A stretch of DNA of 15,082 bases from Anaerolineales bacterium (GTDB lineage Bacteria; Chloroflexota; Anaerolineae; Anaerolineales; Villigracilaceae). This document shows positions 7,376 through 14,247 of the stretch, in pieces; the stretch's first letter is position 1; every line of letters begins with the position of its first letter. Made by a program: the position numbers and the translations under genes. The notes beneath the pieces are model-generated. The model saw only the letters and a program-made list of their open reading frames with translations, searched no databases and was not told where the DNA came from. The stretch is taken from assembly GCA_016789485.1 (NCBI GenBank), contig JAEURE010000036.1:1-15082 (forward strand). The letters are read 5' to 3'.

Positions 7376-7759
7376 TTATTTTGCAAAACGCATTGCAATG
7401 AAAACATAGATCCACCTCCATACCATCATTCCAAGCGCATTGCTTCCGCCAAGAATAAGAGGGAAGAGAGGCAGCATTGCCGCTCCCAGCCAGGCGGCTC
7501 GAAGCGTGGCAGCCAATGGAGCAATGAAAAGCATGGCTGGAATGATGCGCCAAAGATTTTTTGGATCTTCAACAACTTGTTCGTCGAATAATCCAAACCA
7601 AGGGGTGAGCATGAACCAGCTGAACAGCATTGGGAGGAAAGTAGTTCCCATGCGCGGGATAAAGGATGCGCCCGTTTCGCCATGTGTGGCAAAGCCGATA
7701 ATGGTGAGAAGGACAAGGGAGATGATATCGCCGATGACGAGAATGGTTTTCTTGTTCAT
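7376..7759 (-). CDS. DUF3054-like four-helix membrane protein
   Basis: 127-residue protein with about four transmembrane segments (roughly 7-23, 40-56, 73-91 and 100-123). The start MNKKTILVIGDIISLVLLTI, the small-residue GFATHGE stretch and a mid-protein FLPMLFSWFMLTPWFGLFDE fit the DUF3054 family: short membrane proteins of unknown function whose first helix carries a conserved GD and whose first loop carries a conserved His. No catalytic motif is seen. The ATG directly follows the U-rich end of the terminator of der and has no Shine-Dalgarno sequence (CAAAAAACAAACA precedes it), so initiation may be weak or leaderless. Family call is from memory. Confidence 0.65.
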   Translation of the reverse strand: MNKKTILVIGDIISLVLLTIIGFATHGETGASFIPRMGTTFLPMLFSWFMLTPWFGLFDEQVVEDPKNLWRIIPAMLFIAPLAATLRAAWLGAAMLPLFPLILGGSNALGMMVWRWIYVFIAMRFAK

Positions 7760-7776
7760 GTGTTTGTTTTTTGAAA

Positions 7777-7809
7777 AGAGCCTAAAGGATTTTAAAACCT
7801 TTAGGCTCT
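7777..7809 (-). terminator. Intrinsic terminator after der
   Basis: A perfect 12-bp stem (7777-7788, AGAGCCTAAAGG, with 7798-7809, CCTTTAGGCTCT) closes a 9-base AT loop. On the minus strand the stem ends in CTCT and continues TTTC, a short U-tract. It begins five bases past the der stop codon and precedes the DUF3054 start by 17 bases. Confidence 0.8.
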
Positions 7810-7813
7810 GGCA

Positions 7814-9178
7814 TTATTCCCTGCGTCCCTTGGTGACGATGCGAATGGGAGTGCCGAGGAAACTGTATTCCGCGCGAATCTGATTCTCTAGATAGCGTAA
7901 ATAAGAGAAGTGCATCAACTTGGGCTCGTTGACATAGATCATAAAAGTCGGCGGGTCACTGCGGACTTGGGTGCCATAATACATCTTAAGGGCACGTCCC
8001 GCATGAGATGGGTGAGGATGCGCATCCTGCGCCTTGTGGATGATCTCGTTGATCGTGGATGTTGTCAGCCGCGCAAGACGTTCTTCCTGCACACGCAGCG
8101 CCATTGGCATCACCTGTTCCACCCGTTGACCCGTTTTGGCGGAAATATACAAAATCGGCACATAATCCATAAAATTAAGATCGTTGCGAATCTTGGCGGT
8201 ATAGGCATCCATCGTTTCGCCGTCTTTTTCGATGGCATCCCATTTGTTGACCAACACCACGCAGGATTTCCATTCATCGAGAATAAAACCTGCAATGTGC
8301 GCGTCCTGCGCCGTGATCCCCGTGGTTGCGTCGATCATCAACAGGGCGACATCTGCGCGTTCAATGGATTTAAAGGAGCGCAGTACGCTGTATTGTTCCA
8401 CGCCATGCTCGATCTTTCCGCGCCGACGGATGCCAGCCGTATCGATCAACGTGACTTCAACTCCATCAAAATCCAATTTTGTGTCGATAGAATCGCGTGT
8501 TGTCCCGGCAATCGGGCTGACAATAACACGTTCTTCGCCGACTAATTTATTCAACAAACTTGACTTTCCCGCATTCGGCTTGCCAACCAATGCGATCTTA
8601 ATGCTGTCATCCACCTCATCCTCTTTTTGTTCGGGAAAGGAAGCTACGAGCGCATCAAGCAGATCGCCTGTGCTGGTTCCGTGAATGGCGGAAATGGCGA
8701 AAGGTTCTCCAAGCCCAAGTTCATAAAACTCGGAAGCTTGTTCCCGCCGTTCCCTTGAATCGCATTTATTGACCACCAAAAAAATTGGCGGCCAGAAGGT
8801 TCCGTCAGGTAGTTTTTTTTGCGAGCGGCGCAGAATTGTTGCCACTTCGCGGTCTGGTTCTGTAACACCAGTTTCCCCGTCATTGACGAAGAGAACTGCG
8901 TCCGCTTCCTGAATGGCGACTTGTGCCTGCCTGCGAATATCTTCGATGAAGTCGATTGAACCGGTAGAAAGCGGGGTTTTTCCGCCGTGAGTGGGGTCAA
9001 TACCGCCGGTGTCCACAATGCTGAAACCGCGTCCGTTCCATTCCGCTTCACCGAATAGACGGTCACGCGTAGTACCGGGGATGTCATCCACAATGGCAAG
9101 CCGTTCACCGGCCAGGCGATTAAATAATGTCGATTTGCCGACGTTGGGTCTGCCTACTAATGCTACAACAGGTTTCAT
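7814..9178 (-). CDS. der: Ribosome-assembly GTPase Der (EngA)
   Basis: 454-residue tandem GTPase that acts in maturation of the 50S ribosomal subunit. G domain 1: P-loop GRPNVGKS (9-16), GTTRD (35-39), DTGG (56-59) and NKCD (137-140). G domain 2: GKPNAGKS (199-206), GTTRDS (225-230), DTAGIRRRGK (246-255), NKWD (311-314) and SAK (346-348). A KH-like domain fills the last 100 residues (PPTFMIYVNEP, then FSYLRYLENQIR). Both GTPase sites are intact. There is a 14-residue insertion after DTGGI in domain 1 (around 61-74). It lies 25 bases after cdaR on the same strand, so it probably belongs to the cdaA-cdaR transcript, and is followed by a clear terminator. Confidence 0.98.
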   Translation of the reverse strand: MKPVVALVGRPNVGKSTLFNRLAGERLAIVDDIPGTTRDRLFGEAEWNGRGFSIVDTGGIDPTHGGKTPLSTGSIDFIEDIRRQAQVAIQEADAVLFVNDGETGVTEPDREVATILRRSQKKLPDGTFWPPIFLVVNKCDSRERREQASEFYELGLGEPFAISAIHGTSTGDLLDALVASFPEQKEDEVDDSIKIALVGKPNAGKSSLLNKLVGEERVIVSPIAGTTRDSIDTKLDFDGVEVTLIDTAGIRRRGKIEHGVEQYSVLRSFKSIERADVALLMIDATTGITAQDAHIAGFILDEWKSCVVLVNKWDAIEKDGETMDAYTAKIRNDLNFMDYVPILYISAKTGQRVEQVMPMALRVQEERLARLTTSTINEIIHKAQDAHPHPSHAGRALKMYYGTQVRSDPPTFMIYVNEPKLMHFSYLRYLENQIRAEYSFLGTPIRIVTKGRRE

Positions 9179-9203
9179 AAAAATTTATTTTCCAGTTTCT
9201 TTA

Positions 9204-10460
9204 TTATGGCGTGGGAGTCGGCGTGGGTGTGACAATCGACCGAATGGGAGAAATGATCACTTCCACTGTATTTGGCAGGATCGACTCGACAATTATATTT
9301 GCGATAAAAATCTCCACGTTAGGCGTGATTTGATATGTCCCTGCGGGCAGTCCCGTCAGATCCACAGTGGCGCGTACGCCCTGGCGGGTCAGTGTATCCA
9401 GCAGAGAAAGCGGCCCGGAGAGGATCACATCCACTGTCGTGGGAGATACCGTCGCGGTCAAGCCGCTTTCAAGACCAATAATCTCGATTTTTTCTCCTGC
9501 CAGTGTAACACTACTTTCAATGGGGGAGACTCCGGCTTGTATCAAAACTGTCTGCTCGCCAATAATAGATACACCATCTGGTAAATTAATCGAAAGCCTT
9601 GTGTTGATATCATCCTGTGCATTTTGCAGGTCCAATGGCTGGGTTTCCACCACTCCCGGCAGATCATTGATGAGTTGCGCATCTGTCGAAAAAATAGTCA
9701 CAACAGGCGGAAAGACGGAGAGATCCGTAAGACGATACCCGCTTGCCACGCGCCCAATAATTGTCACTTTTACTGCCACATCACGATACCCGCCTCGCTG
9801 GCTGACAGGTAATATTACGTGGACAGTTTCAGGAGAGACAGAAACCCCGTTTACTTTTTGACCTCTATCATTTAATACTTCAATCGATAGGGACTGATCG
9901 AAATTTTCGCGGATGCCGCTCAAGCTGACAGAAACCCGCGTACGCGTCACCTGCTCGACCTGAGACTGGGCACCGGACACAACAACTTGTGCAGGCTCAA
10001 GGCTGCTCTCGCCAACTTCATATCCGATGGCGGCTTCTCCGGACAGGCTTAAGTCCACATCAAAGGTTTTGGAAACGAGCGGCTCCAAAGAGAACGTGAC
10101 CAGGTGTGGCGCAACCGCCTCGATTTGTACTGGACGCGCATTGACCTGTATCTGTAACTCAACCTCATGCTCGCCAGAACTTAAACCTGAAAGATCCAAT
10201 ATCGCACGGACGAGTTGGGGATCTGCTTCAATTAAATTCCAGACGGAACGAGGTGCGCGCAGGGATACTTCCACTTCTTTTGGGACGTCATTGCTCAATA
10301 CCAGGTTGGGAGATTGACCAATGATCTGCAATGGCACCGGTGATGGAAGCGCACGAGTTTCATCAGGGTCTGCCGAAGTGACGGCAGAGATCCATACAGC
10401 CATTGCAAGTGCAAAAGCCCAGAGGAATGTGCGGTAATTTTGAGAGATCCAGCGAAACAT
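9204..10460 (-). CDS. cdaR: YbbR-domain protein, regulator of diadenylate cyclase (CdaR)
   Basis: 418-residue envelope protein. One transmembrane segment (about 10-28) is followed by an extracytoplasmic region with about four repeated YbbR beta domains, each with features such as 'V.V.l.G......' and 'P..V.v.G......V' (for example LEPAQVVVSGAQSQVEQV and VSPTTVDVILSGPLSLLDTL). It ends abruptly in TPTPTPTP just before the stop. In Firmicutes, YbbR (CdaR) binds and modulates the membrane diadenylate cyclase CdaA. Here it starts within the cdaA stop (TAATG, one-base overlap), strong support for that partnership. The Pro/Thr tail is an unusual end, seen in many Chloroflexota surface proteins. Confidence 0.9.
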   Translation of the reverse strand: MFRWISQNYRTFLWAFALAMAVWISAVTSADPDETRALPSPVPLQIIGQSPNLVLSNDVPKEVEVSLRAPRSVWNLIEADPQLVRAILDLSGLSSGEHEVELQIQVNARPVQIEAVAPHLVTFSLEPLVSKTFDVDLSLSGEAAIGYEVGESSLEPAQVVVSGAQSQVEQVTRTRVSVSLSGIRENFDQSLSIEVLNDRGQKVNGVSVSPETVHVILPVSQRGGYRDVAVKVTIIGRVASGYRLTDLSVFPPVVTIFSTDAQLINDLPGVVETQPLDLQNAQDDINTRLSINLPDGVSIIGEQTVLIQAGVSPIESSVTLAGEKIEIIGLESGLTATVSPTTVDVILSGPLSLLDTLTRQGVRATVDLTGLPAGTYQITPNVEIFIANIIVESILPNTVEVIISPIRSIVTPTPTPTP

Positions 10461-11332
10461 TATTTATCTTCTTTTCTGCGAAACAAACCAGGGAAAAGTT
10501 TTTCGAAAAAGTTTGGTTTATGTTCCCTGCCGTTCGGACGGAAGAACGCAATCAGAATATTCTCCAGCCGTTCGGGGTCGAGGCGGCGTAGCATTCTACC
10601 AGCATGTGCGATGGAGATTGCTCCTGTTTCCTCAGAGACAACCACCGCGATTGCGTCACTGGTTTCGGAAGTGCCTAATGCGGCGCGGTGGCGCAAGCCC
10701 ATTTGGCGTTCGGGAGTACGGTTCAAGATTCCGCTGGCGGAGAGAGGCAGCACACAGGCCGCGGCAACGATCTGCGAATTGACCACAATGACTCCGCCGT
10801 CATGCAGGGGAGTGTTTGGATAAAAGATTTGCAATAACAGCTCGGGTGTTACACGAGCGTTTAACTGCACGCCGCTTTGCGCCAATTCATCGAGGTTGTC
10901 CAATCGCTGCAGGATGATCAAAGCTCCATGCTGGCGTGCGGATAACCTGGCTGTGGCTGTCACTATGGAATGGATGGTCTGTTCGAGGACCATATCTGCT
11001 GATTTAACGGTAACAGGCCAAACGGTCCCAGCCCGGCCGAGGCGTTCGAGCGTCCGCCGAATTTCGGGGGCAAATATCACAGGCAATGCAAGCAATAAGG
11101 CAGGCAGGGAATTTTGTGCGAACCAGGAAAAGGCGGGTAGATCCACCAGGCTTGTGAGCAGGATGAGTGCCACAACAAGCAGGATCATCCCGCGCAGGAG
11201 TGCCATGGCTTGCGTATCGCGCAGGGAATACAGCAAGCCAAAGAAAATCAGCGTGACGAGCATGATGTCGAAGACGCTCAGCCAGCTGATTCGTTGAAAT
11301 ATAAAGAAGAGGTTATTGAGAAGTTCTGTCAC
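10460..11332 (-). CDS. cdaA: Membrane diadenylate cyclase CdaA (c-di-AMP synthase)
   Basis: 290-residue protein that makes cyclic di-AMP from two ATP, used in potassium and osmotic control and cell-wall homeostasis. Three N-terminal transmembrane helices cover about 19-38, 46-62 and 75-88. The DAC domain spans about 105-250: HGALIILQ (135-142), the active-site PLHDGGVIVV with D178, RHRAALG (214-220) and VVSEETGAIS (231-240). The canonical DGA motif is DGG here. The start is a GTG at 11332; there is no good Shine-Dalgarno sequence before it. The 1-base overlap with cdaR indicates an operon. In Firmicutes glmM follows; here der does. The gene is preceded by a structured 76-base gap after coaE. 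Confidence 0.95.
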   Translation of the reverse strand: MTELLNNLFFIFQRISWLSVFDIMLVTLIFFGLLYSLRDTQAMALLRGMILLVVALILLTSLVDLPAFSWFAQNSLPALLLALPVIFAPEIRRTLERLGRAGTVWPVTVKSADMVLEQTIHSIVTATARLSARQHGALIILQRLDNLDELAQSGVQLNARVTPELLLQIFYPNTPLHDGGVIVVNSQIVAAACVLPLSASGILNRTPERQMGLRHRAALGTSETSDAIAVVVSEETGAISIAHAGRMLRRLDPERLENILIAFFRPNGREHKPNFFEKLFPGLFRRKEDK

Positions 11333-11336
11333 TTTA

Positions 11337-11411
11337 TAGGGTTGGGCTGGTCAAGGCTCGGTAATCAGGGAAGGATGAATCCTAATTACCTGATACCGAC
11401 CCTAGACCCTA
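11337..11411 (-). promoter_or_regulatory. Structured leader between coaE and cdaA
   Basis: The gap holds an imperfect inverted repeat: CGGTAATCAGG (11359-11369) and CCTGATACCG (11389-11398) pair over ten base pairs with one bulged A. Inside it is a smaller hairpin, AGGATGAATCCT (11372-11383). Outside, TAGGGT (11337-11342) can pair with ACCCTA (11399-11404), and GACCCTA is directly repeated (11398-11404 and 11405-11411, the latter overlapping the coaE stop). No U-run or known riboswitch consensus was recognised. Confidence 0.5.
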
Positions 11412-12554
11412 AATGGGGCGCAGGACACGGTCCTGGCGCAGTTGTTTAAAGAAGAGTGCGCTGCTTCCTGCTTGAATGGATTCGATTGCGGCGTCCTGCC
11501 AGGCTTGCACGCCAAGAGTTTCCGGTGTGCGGCGTTCATACCCAAGCTGTTTCCAGAGTTCTTCCTGCGCGGAGATTTCACTCATTGCGAAAATAAGCGA
11601 CGCTTCACTTTGCAGTTCGCTGGAAGCAATCTCCACTTCCTTGATCAGCATTTCAAGGGCTTTTTTTGCATCTGCATGTTCTTCAAGGAAAATATCAGTG
11701 GTGCGTGTTACCAGATTTTCCACCTGCCAGCCCGCCAGTCCAACGAGTTGACCATCCTGCTCCAGAAGCATGTAGGCTTTGTCACCGAAACTTTCCATCA
11801 CATCACTGGCGGTCATTTTGCGTTTGCCTTTGCTAAGGCGGGTGACCAGTTCCGCAATGGAAGTAGAGTGTTTTGGCTTGCCGCGTTTGACGGAAAATTC
11901 ACCAGTCGGAGTCTTTTTGATAATAGCAGTATCAACAGCGGCTTCCGAGGCGCCGGGGACAATTTCCTTCCAGGCTTCGCTGACCTGTTTCCACAAATCA
12001 TCATAGGAGCCTGTGTTCGTGATGACGATATTGGCAACTGCAACCTTGGCACTTTGCGCCGACTGCATGTGGATTCGTTCCGATGCCTGTTCCCGGTTCA
12101 TACCGCGTTTGCGTACCAACCGCTCTATCTGAACTTCTTCCGGAGCATTCGTCACCCAGATGGAATCGCACATCTTTCGCAGTTCGCCTTCCAAAAGCTT
12201 GATCGCCTCAATCACGATCACCGGCTGGGTTGCCCGTTTCGAAAGAATCTCCGCTGCCTGGCGCACCAGCGGATGGACAATCGCTTCCAGTTGTTTCATC
12301 GCTTCAGGGTCTGAGAAAACCAGATTGCCGAGTTTCTTTCGGTCAATTTCGCCGTCTTTATTGACCAGCCATTTACCGAACTTGTCGATCACCTGCTGAT
12401 AGCCGGGCGCGCCCTTGGCATACGTGCGGTGAGAAAGCGCATCCGCGTCAATGGTGTATGCACCCAGGTGTTCCAGCATGCGGCGCACTACACTCTTTCC
12501 AGTGGCGATGTTGCCAGTGAGACCGATCACAAATTTGCCGGGCATATTGCTCAA
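11409..12554 (-). CDS. coaE: Dephospho-CoA kinase with extra C-terminal GNAT-like domain
   Basis: 381 residues, against about 200 for ordinary CoaE. Residues 8-198 are a complete dephospho-CoA kinase, the last step of coenzyme A synthesis: P-loop GLTGNIATGKS (11-21), IDAD (35-38), HPLVRQAA (94-101), VIVIEAIKLLE (112-122), and the lid RLVRKRGMNREQASERI (145-161). A Lys-rich linker follows. Residues 245-345 resemble a GNAT-type acyltransferase fold: a strand pair YMLLEQDGQLVGLAGWQV, a helix KKALEMLIKEVEIASSEL, then LWKQLGYERR. The acetyl-CoA loop motif (Q/RxxGxG/A) is not seen, so the domain may be degenerate or regulatory. The start is a TTG at 12554 with AGAGGA six bases upstream (12561-12566); the in-frame ATG at 12545 has a worse spacing. 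Confidence 0.9.
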   Translation of the reverse strand: MSNMPGKFVIGLTGNIATGKSVVRRMLEHLGAYTIDADALSHRTYAKGAPGYQQVIDKFGKWLVNKDGEIDRKKLGNLVFSDPEAMKQLEAIVHPLVRQAAEILSKRATQPVIVIEAIKLLEGELRKMCDSIWVTNAPEEVQIERLVRKRGMNREQASERIHMQSAQSAKVAVANIVITNTGSYDDLWKQVSEAWKEIVPGASEAAVDTAIIKKTPTGEFSVKRGKPKHSTSIAELVTRLSKGKRKMTASDVMESFGDKAYMLLEQDGQLVGLAGWQVENLVTRTTDIFLEEHADAKKALEMLIKEVEIASSELQSEASLIFAMSEISAQEELWKQLGYERRTPETLGVQAWQDAAIESIQAGSSALFFKQLRQDRVLRPI

Positions 12555-12593
12555 AATGATTCCTCTTTATTGCTTGATAATAAATGCTCCTCT

Positions 12594-12621
12594 ATTTTAA
12601 TGTCTTTTCTCGAAATGTCCA
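12594..12621 (-). promoter_or_regulatory. Candidate sigma-70 promoter for coaE
   Basis: On the minus strand, TGGACA (12616-12621) and TAAAAT (12594-12599) are separated by 16 bases. Each hexamer matches the consensus at 5 of 6 positions. The leader to the TTG start at 12554 would be about 35 bases. Judged by eye only. Confidence 0.55.
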
Positions 12622-12671
12622 CCTGTGGCTCTTCCATTAAATTGACAAAAATATAAGTTTTGATCGAAAAG

Positions 12672-12692
12672 AGCCAATATTTTGCTTTGGCT
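12672..12692. repeat. 6-bp inverted repeat beside the rnpB -35 box
   Basis: AGCCAA (12672-12677) and TTGGCT (12687-12692) are perfect arms separated by nine AT-rich bases, ending one base before the -35 hexamer of the rnpB promoter. It could be an operator for a dimeric regulator, or a chance palindrome. The rest of the 12555-12730 gap holds the two divergent promoters and AT-rich spacer. Confidence 0.35.
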
Positions 12693-12693
12693 G

Positions 12694-12722
12694 TTGACCG
12701 CCTCTCTCCTTACGTGTATCAT
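12694..12722 (+). promoter_or_regulatory. Sigma-70 promoter of rnpB
   Basis: TTGACC (12694-12699), 17-base spacer, and TATCAT (12717-12722); each box matches the consensus at 5 of 6 positions. Predicted initiation near 12729-12731 coincides with the first base of the P1 helix of RNase P RNA. Confidence 0.8.
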
Positions 12723-12730
12723 ACATTTGT

Positions 12731-13190
12731 CTCAGGCTGGTCGGGCAGTTGCGGTCCTGCGTTGTCGGGATCGAGGAAAGTCCGCACTCCATAGAGCACG
12801 GCGTCGGATAGCACCCGGGGCGGGGAAGTCCCGTCACTTGTGACGGGAACACGCTGAAAGGCGTGAACCTGCCGGATAAGGGCCACAGAAACAAACAGCT
12901 TTCCACCCTTTGGGGTGAAAGTGATGGTGAAAAGGTGGTGTAAGAGACCACCGGCGCGCGCAGTAATGCGTGTGGCCAGGTAACCCCCGCCGGGAGCAAG
13001 GCCAAGCAGGGACGAAATCGTCTGTGGACGATGGGAGACGGCTCGTCTTCGCAAGTGCCTTTCCCTCTTGTGGGAAAGGCCAGTCCCGGGTAGGCTGCAT
13101 CGAGCGATGTGGTGACACATCGCCCAGAGAGATGACTGCACAAGCGGAGCAATCCGCCGGACAGAATGCGGCTTATAGACCAGCCTGAGA
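12731..13190 (+). ncRNA. rnpB: RNase P RNA, bacterial class A
   Basis: Catalytic RNA that trims the 5' leader of pre-tRNAs together with RnpA. The two ends form a perfect 12-bp P1 helix (12731-12742, CTCAGGCTGGTC, with 13178-13189). Conserved core elements are present: GAGGAAAGTCCG (12773-12784), GGAGCAAGGCCAA near 12991-13003, CCCGGGTAGGCTGC around 13085-13098 (the L15 loop that binds tRNA 3' CCA), GAGAGATGACTGCAC (13127-13141), and ACAGAATGCGGCTTATAGAC (13161-13180) closing the P4 core. Peripheral stems are seen too: a 9-bp hairpin at 12829-12848 (likely P8), P12-like 12899-12921, and a GCGGAGCAATCCGC hairpin (13144-13157, GCAA loop, P18). The CCGGG and GGGTAGGC features fit class A. Five Ts (13192-13196) follow P1. 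Confidence 0.97.
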
Positions 13191-13218
13191 CTTTTTATGA
13201 TTGGCGAGGAGCGACAGC

Positions 13219-14229
13219 TTGAATCTTTACAGAACGAATAAAAGGAAAGTATTGATTTTTCTAGTGGGATTAATTTTCATCCTTGCCTGCAATCTCCCAT
13301 CAACCGCTTCCTCCCCGACCCCGGATTTGTTTGCCACATTATCTGCCGCTACTCCGCTGTCAGCGGATTCAACTGCCGAGGTTGTGGTCCCAGTTTCCCC
13401 GGATGGCGAACCGCTTGGTCAGATTGCGTTTACCTGCCAGGTGTTTAAAGTCACTGCCAGTAATCAAATCTGTATCATCAACGCAGACGGGACGGGTTTC
13501 CGCCGATTGACGGTTGATAATACCAAACAGCATTACTATCCATCTGTTGCTCCCGATGGAAAGAGTGTGATCTACGCTGCCTTCCGCGAGCCGAACATTT
13601 ACGAAATCTACGAAGTGGATATTGTTTCAGGCGTCATCACGCAGTTGACCGACAGATTCGGGAATCTGAACGGACCTGAGATTTCCCCTGATGGTTCAAC
13701 CATTGTTTTCAAACTGTCCACTGCGAATTCAAATGAATTGTGGCTGATGGATCGTGATGGAAGCAACCCGCGCCGAATCCCGAATGCCTCGGGCTGGGAT
13801 CCGACCTGGTCGCCTGATGGAAGTATGATTTTATTCGCGTCCGATATGGAAGGCGCAATTCAATTATTCCGAATCCGTTTGGATGGCAGTGATTTGCAAA
13901 AAATCAGCAGCCTGCCCGCGATACGGGGAAGAAGCGATTGGTCGCCTGATGGACAGTTTATCGTCACGTATTCAGGTCAACCATGGAACCGGGACATCTA
14001 CATCATGAACGCGGACGGTTCAAATGCGAAGATGCTTTCCGTTACAGGCGGTAATTCGCAGGGACCGTCCTTTTCACCTGATGGACAATGGGTGGCATTC
14101 ACTTCCTATTTTGATAACTATGGCGATGACCATGGCTGTGAAATTTATATCATGCGGATTGATGGCAGCGATACGCGCCGATTAACAAATAATGATTATT
14201 GTGATTTCCAACCTCGCTGGGGACCGTAG
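13219..14229 (+). CDS. TolB-like beta-propeller lipoprotein
   Basis: 336-residue exported protein. Basic n-region (LYRTNKRK), hydrophobic core, then ILAC with C24 as the likely lipidated cysteine; a Ser/Thr/Pro-rich tether (about 25-60) follows. The body is a run of PD40/WD40-type TolB repeats with SPDG or APDG signatures at 110-114, 155-159, 198-201, 241-244 and 286-289, alternating with 'I.NADG' and 'DGS...RRL' strands, consistent with a six-bladed propeller. No enzyme motif is present, so it is probably a binding scaffold. The frame is open from a TTG at 13201, but GAGGAG (13206-13211) sits seven bases before the TTG at 13219, which begins MNLYRTNK and is preferred. It begins 22 bases after the rnpB U-run with no promoter of its own visible. 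Confidence 0.85.
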   Translation: MNLYRTNKRKVLIFLVGLIFILACNLPSTASSPTPDLFATLSAATPLSADSTAEVVVPVSPDGEPLGQIAFTCQVFKVTASNQICIINADGTGFRRLTVDNTKQHYYPSVAPDGKSVIYAAFREPNIYEIYEVDIVSGVITQLTDRFGNLNGPEISPDGSTIVFKLSTANSNELWLMDRDGSNPRRIPNASGWDPTWSPDGSMILFASDMEGAIQLFRIRLDGSDLQKISSLPAIRGRSDWSPDGQFIVTYSGQPWNRDIYIMNADGSNAKMLSVTGGNSQGPSFSPDGQWVAFTSYFDNYGDDHGCEIYIMRIDGSDTRRLTNNDYCDFQPRWGP

Positions 14230-14247
14230 TGTCGAAAGGAGAATCCA

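Noticed and set aside
7910..8545. 211-codon plus-strand open frame opposite der
   Set aside because: Entirely antisense to der, whose motifs are unambiguous; His/Arg/Cys-rich translation with no family features.
11417..11439. GCGCAGGAC/GTCCTGGCGC hairpin near the coaE stop as a terminator
   Set aside because: It lies in coding sequence, has a bulge, and is followed by no U-run.
11442..12314. 290-codon plus-strand open frame opposite coaE
   Set aside because: Antisense shadow of a well-supported kinase gene; the translation is Phe/Cys/His-rich and has no recognisable domain.
12642..12664. TTGACA at 12642-12647 as a plus-strand -35 box
   Set aside because: No -10-like hexamer occurs 16-18 bases downstream; the pair at 12694/12717 fits the rnpB start much better.
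12637..13152. Minus-strand open frames of 171, 140 and 94 codons within the RNase P RNA region
   Set aside because: They lie antisense to a confidently recognised rnpB gene; their composition (Pro/Leu/Ser-rich) reflects structured GC-rich RNA, and no ribosome-binding site or family is recognisable.
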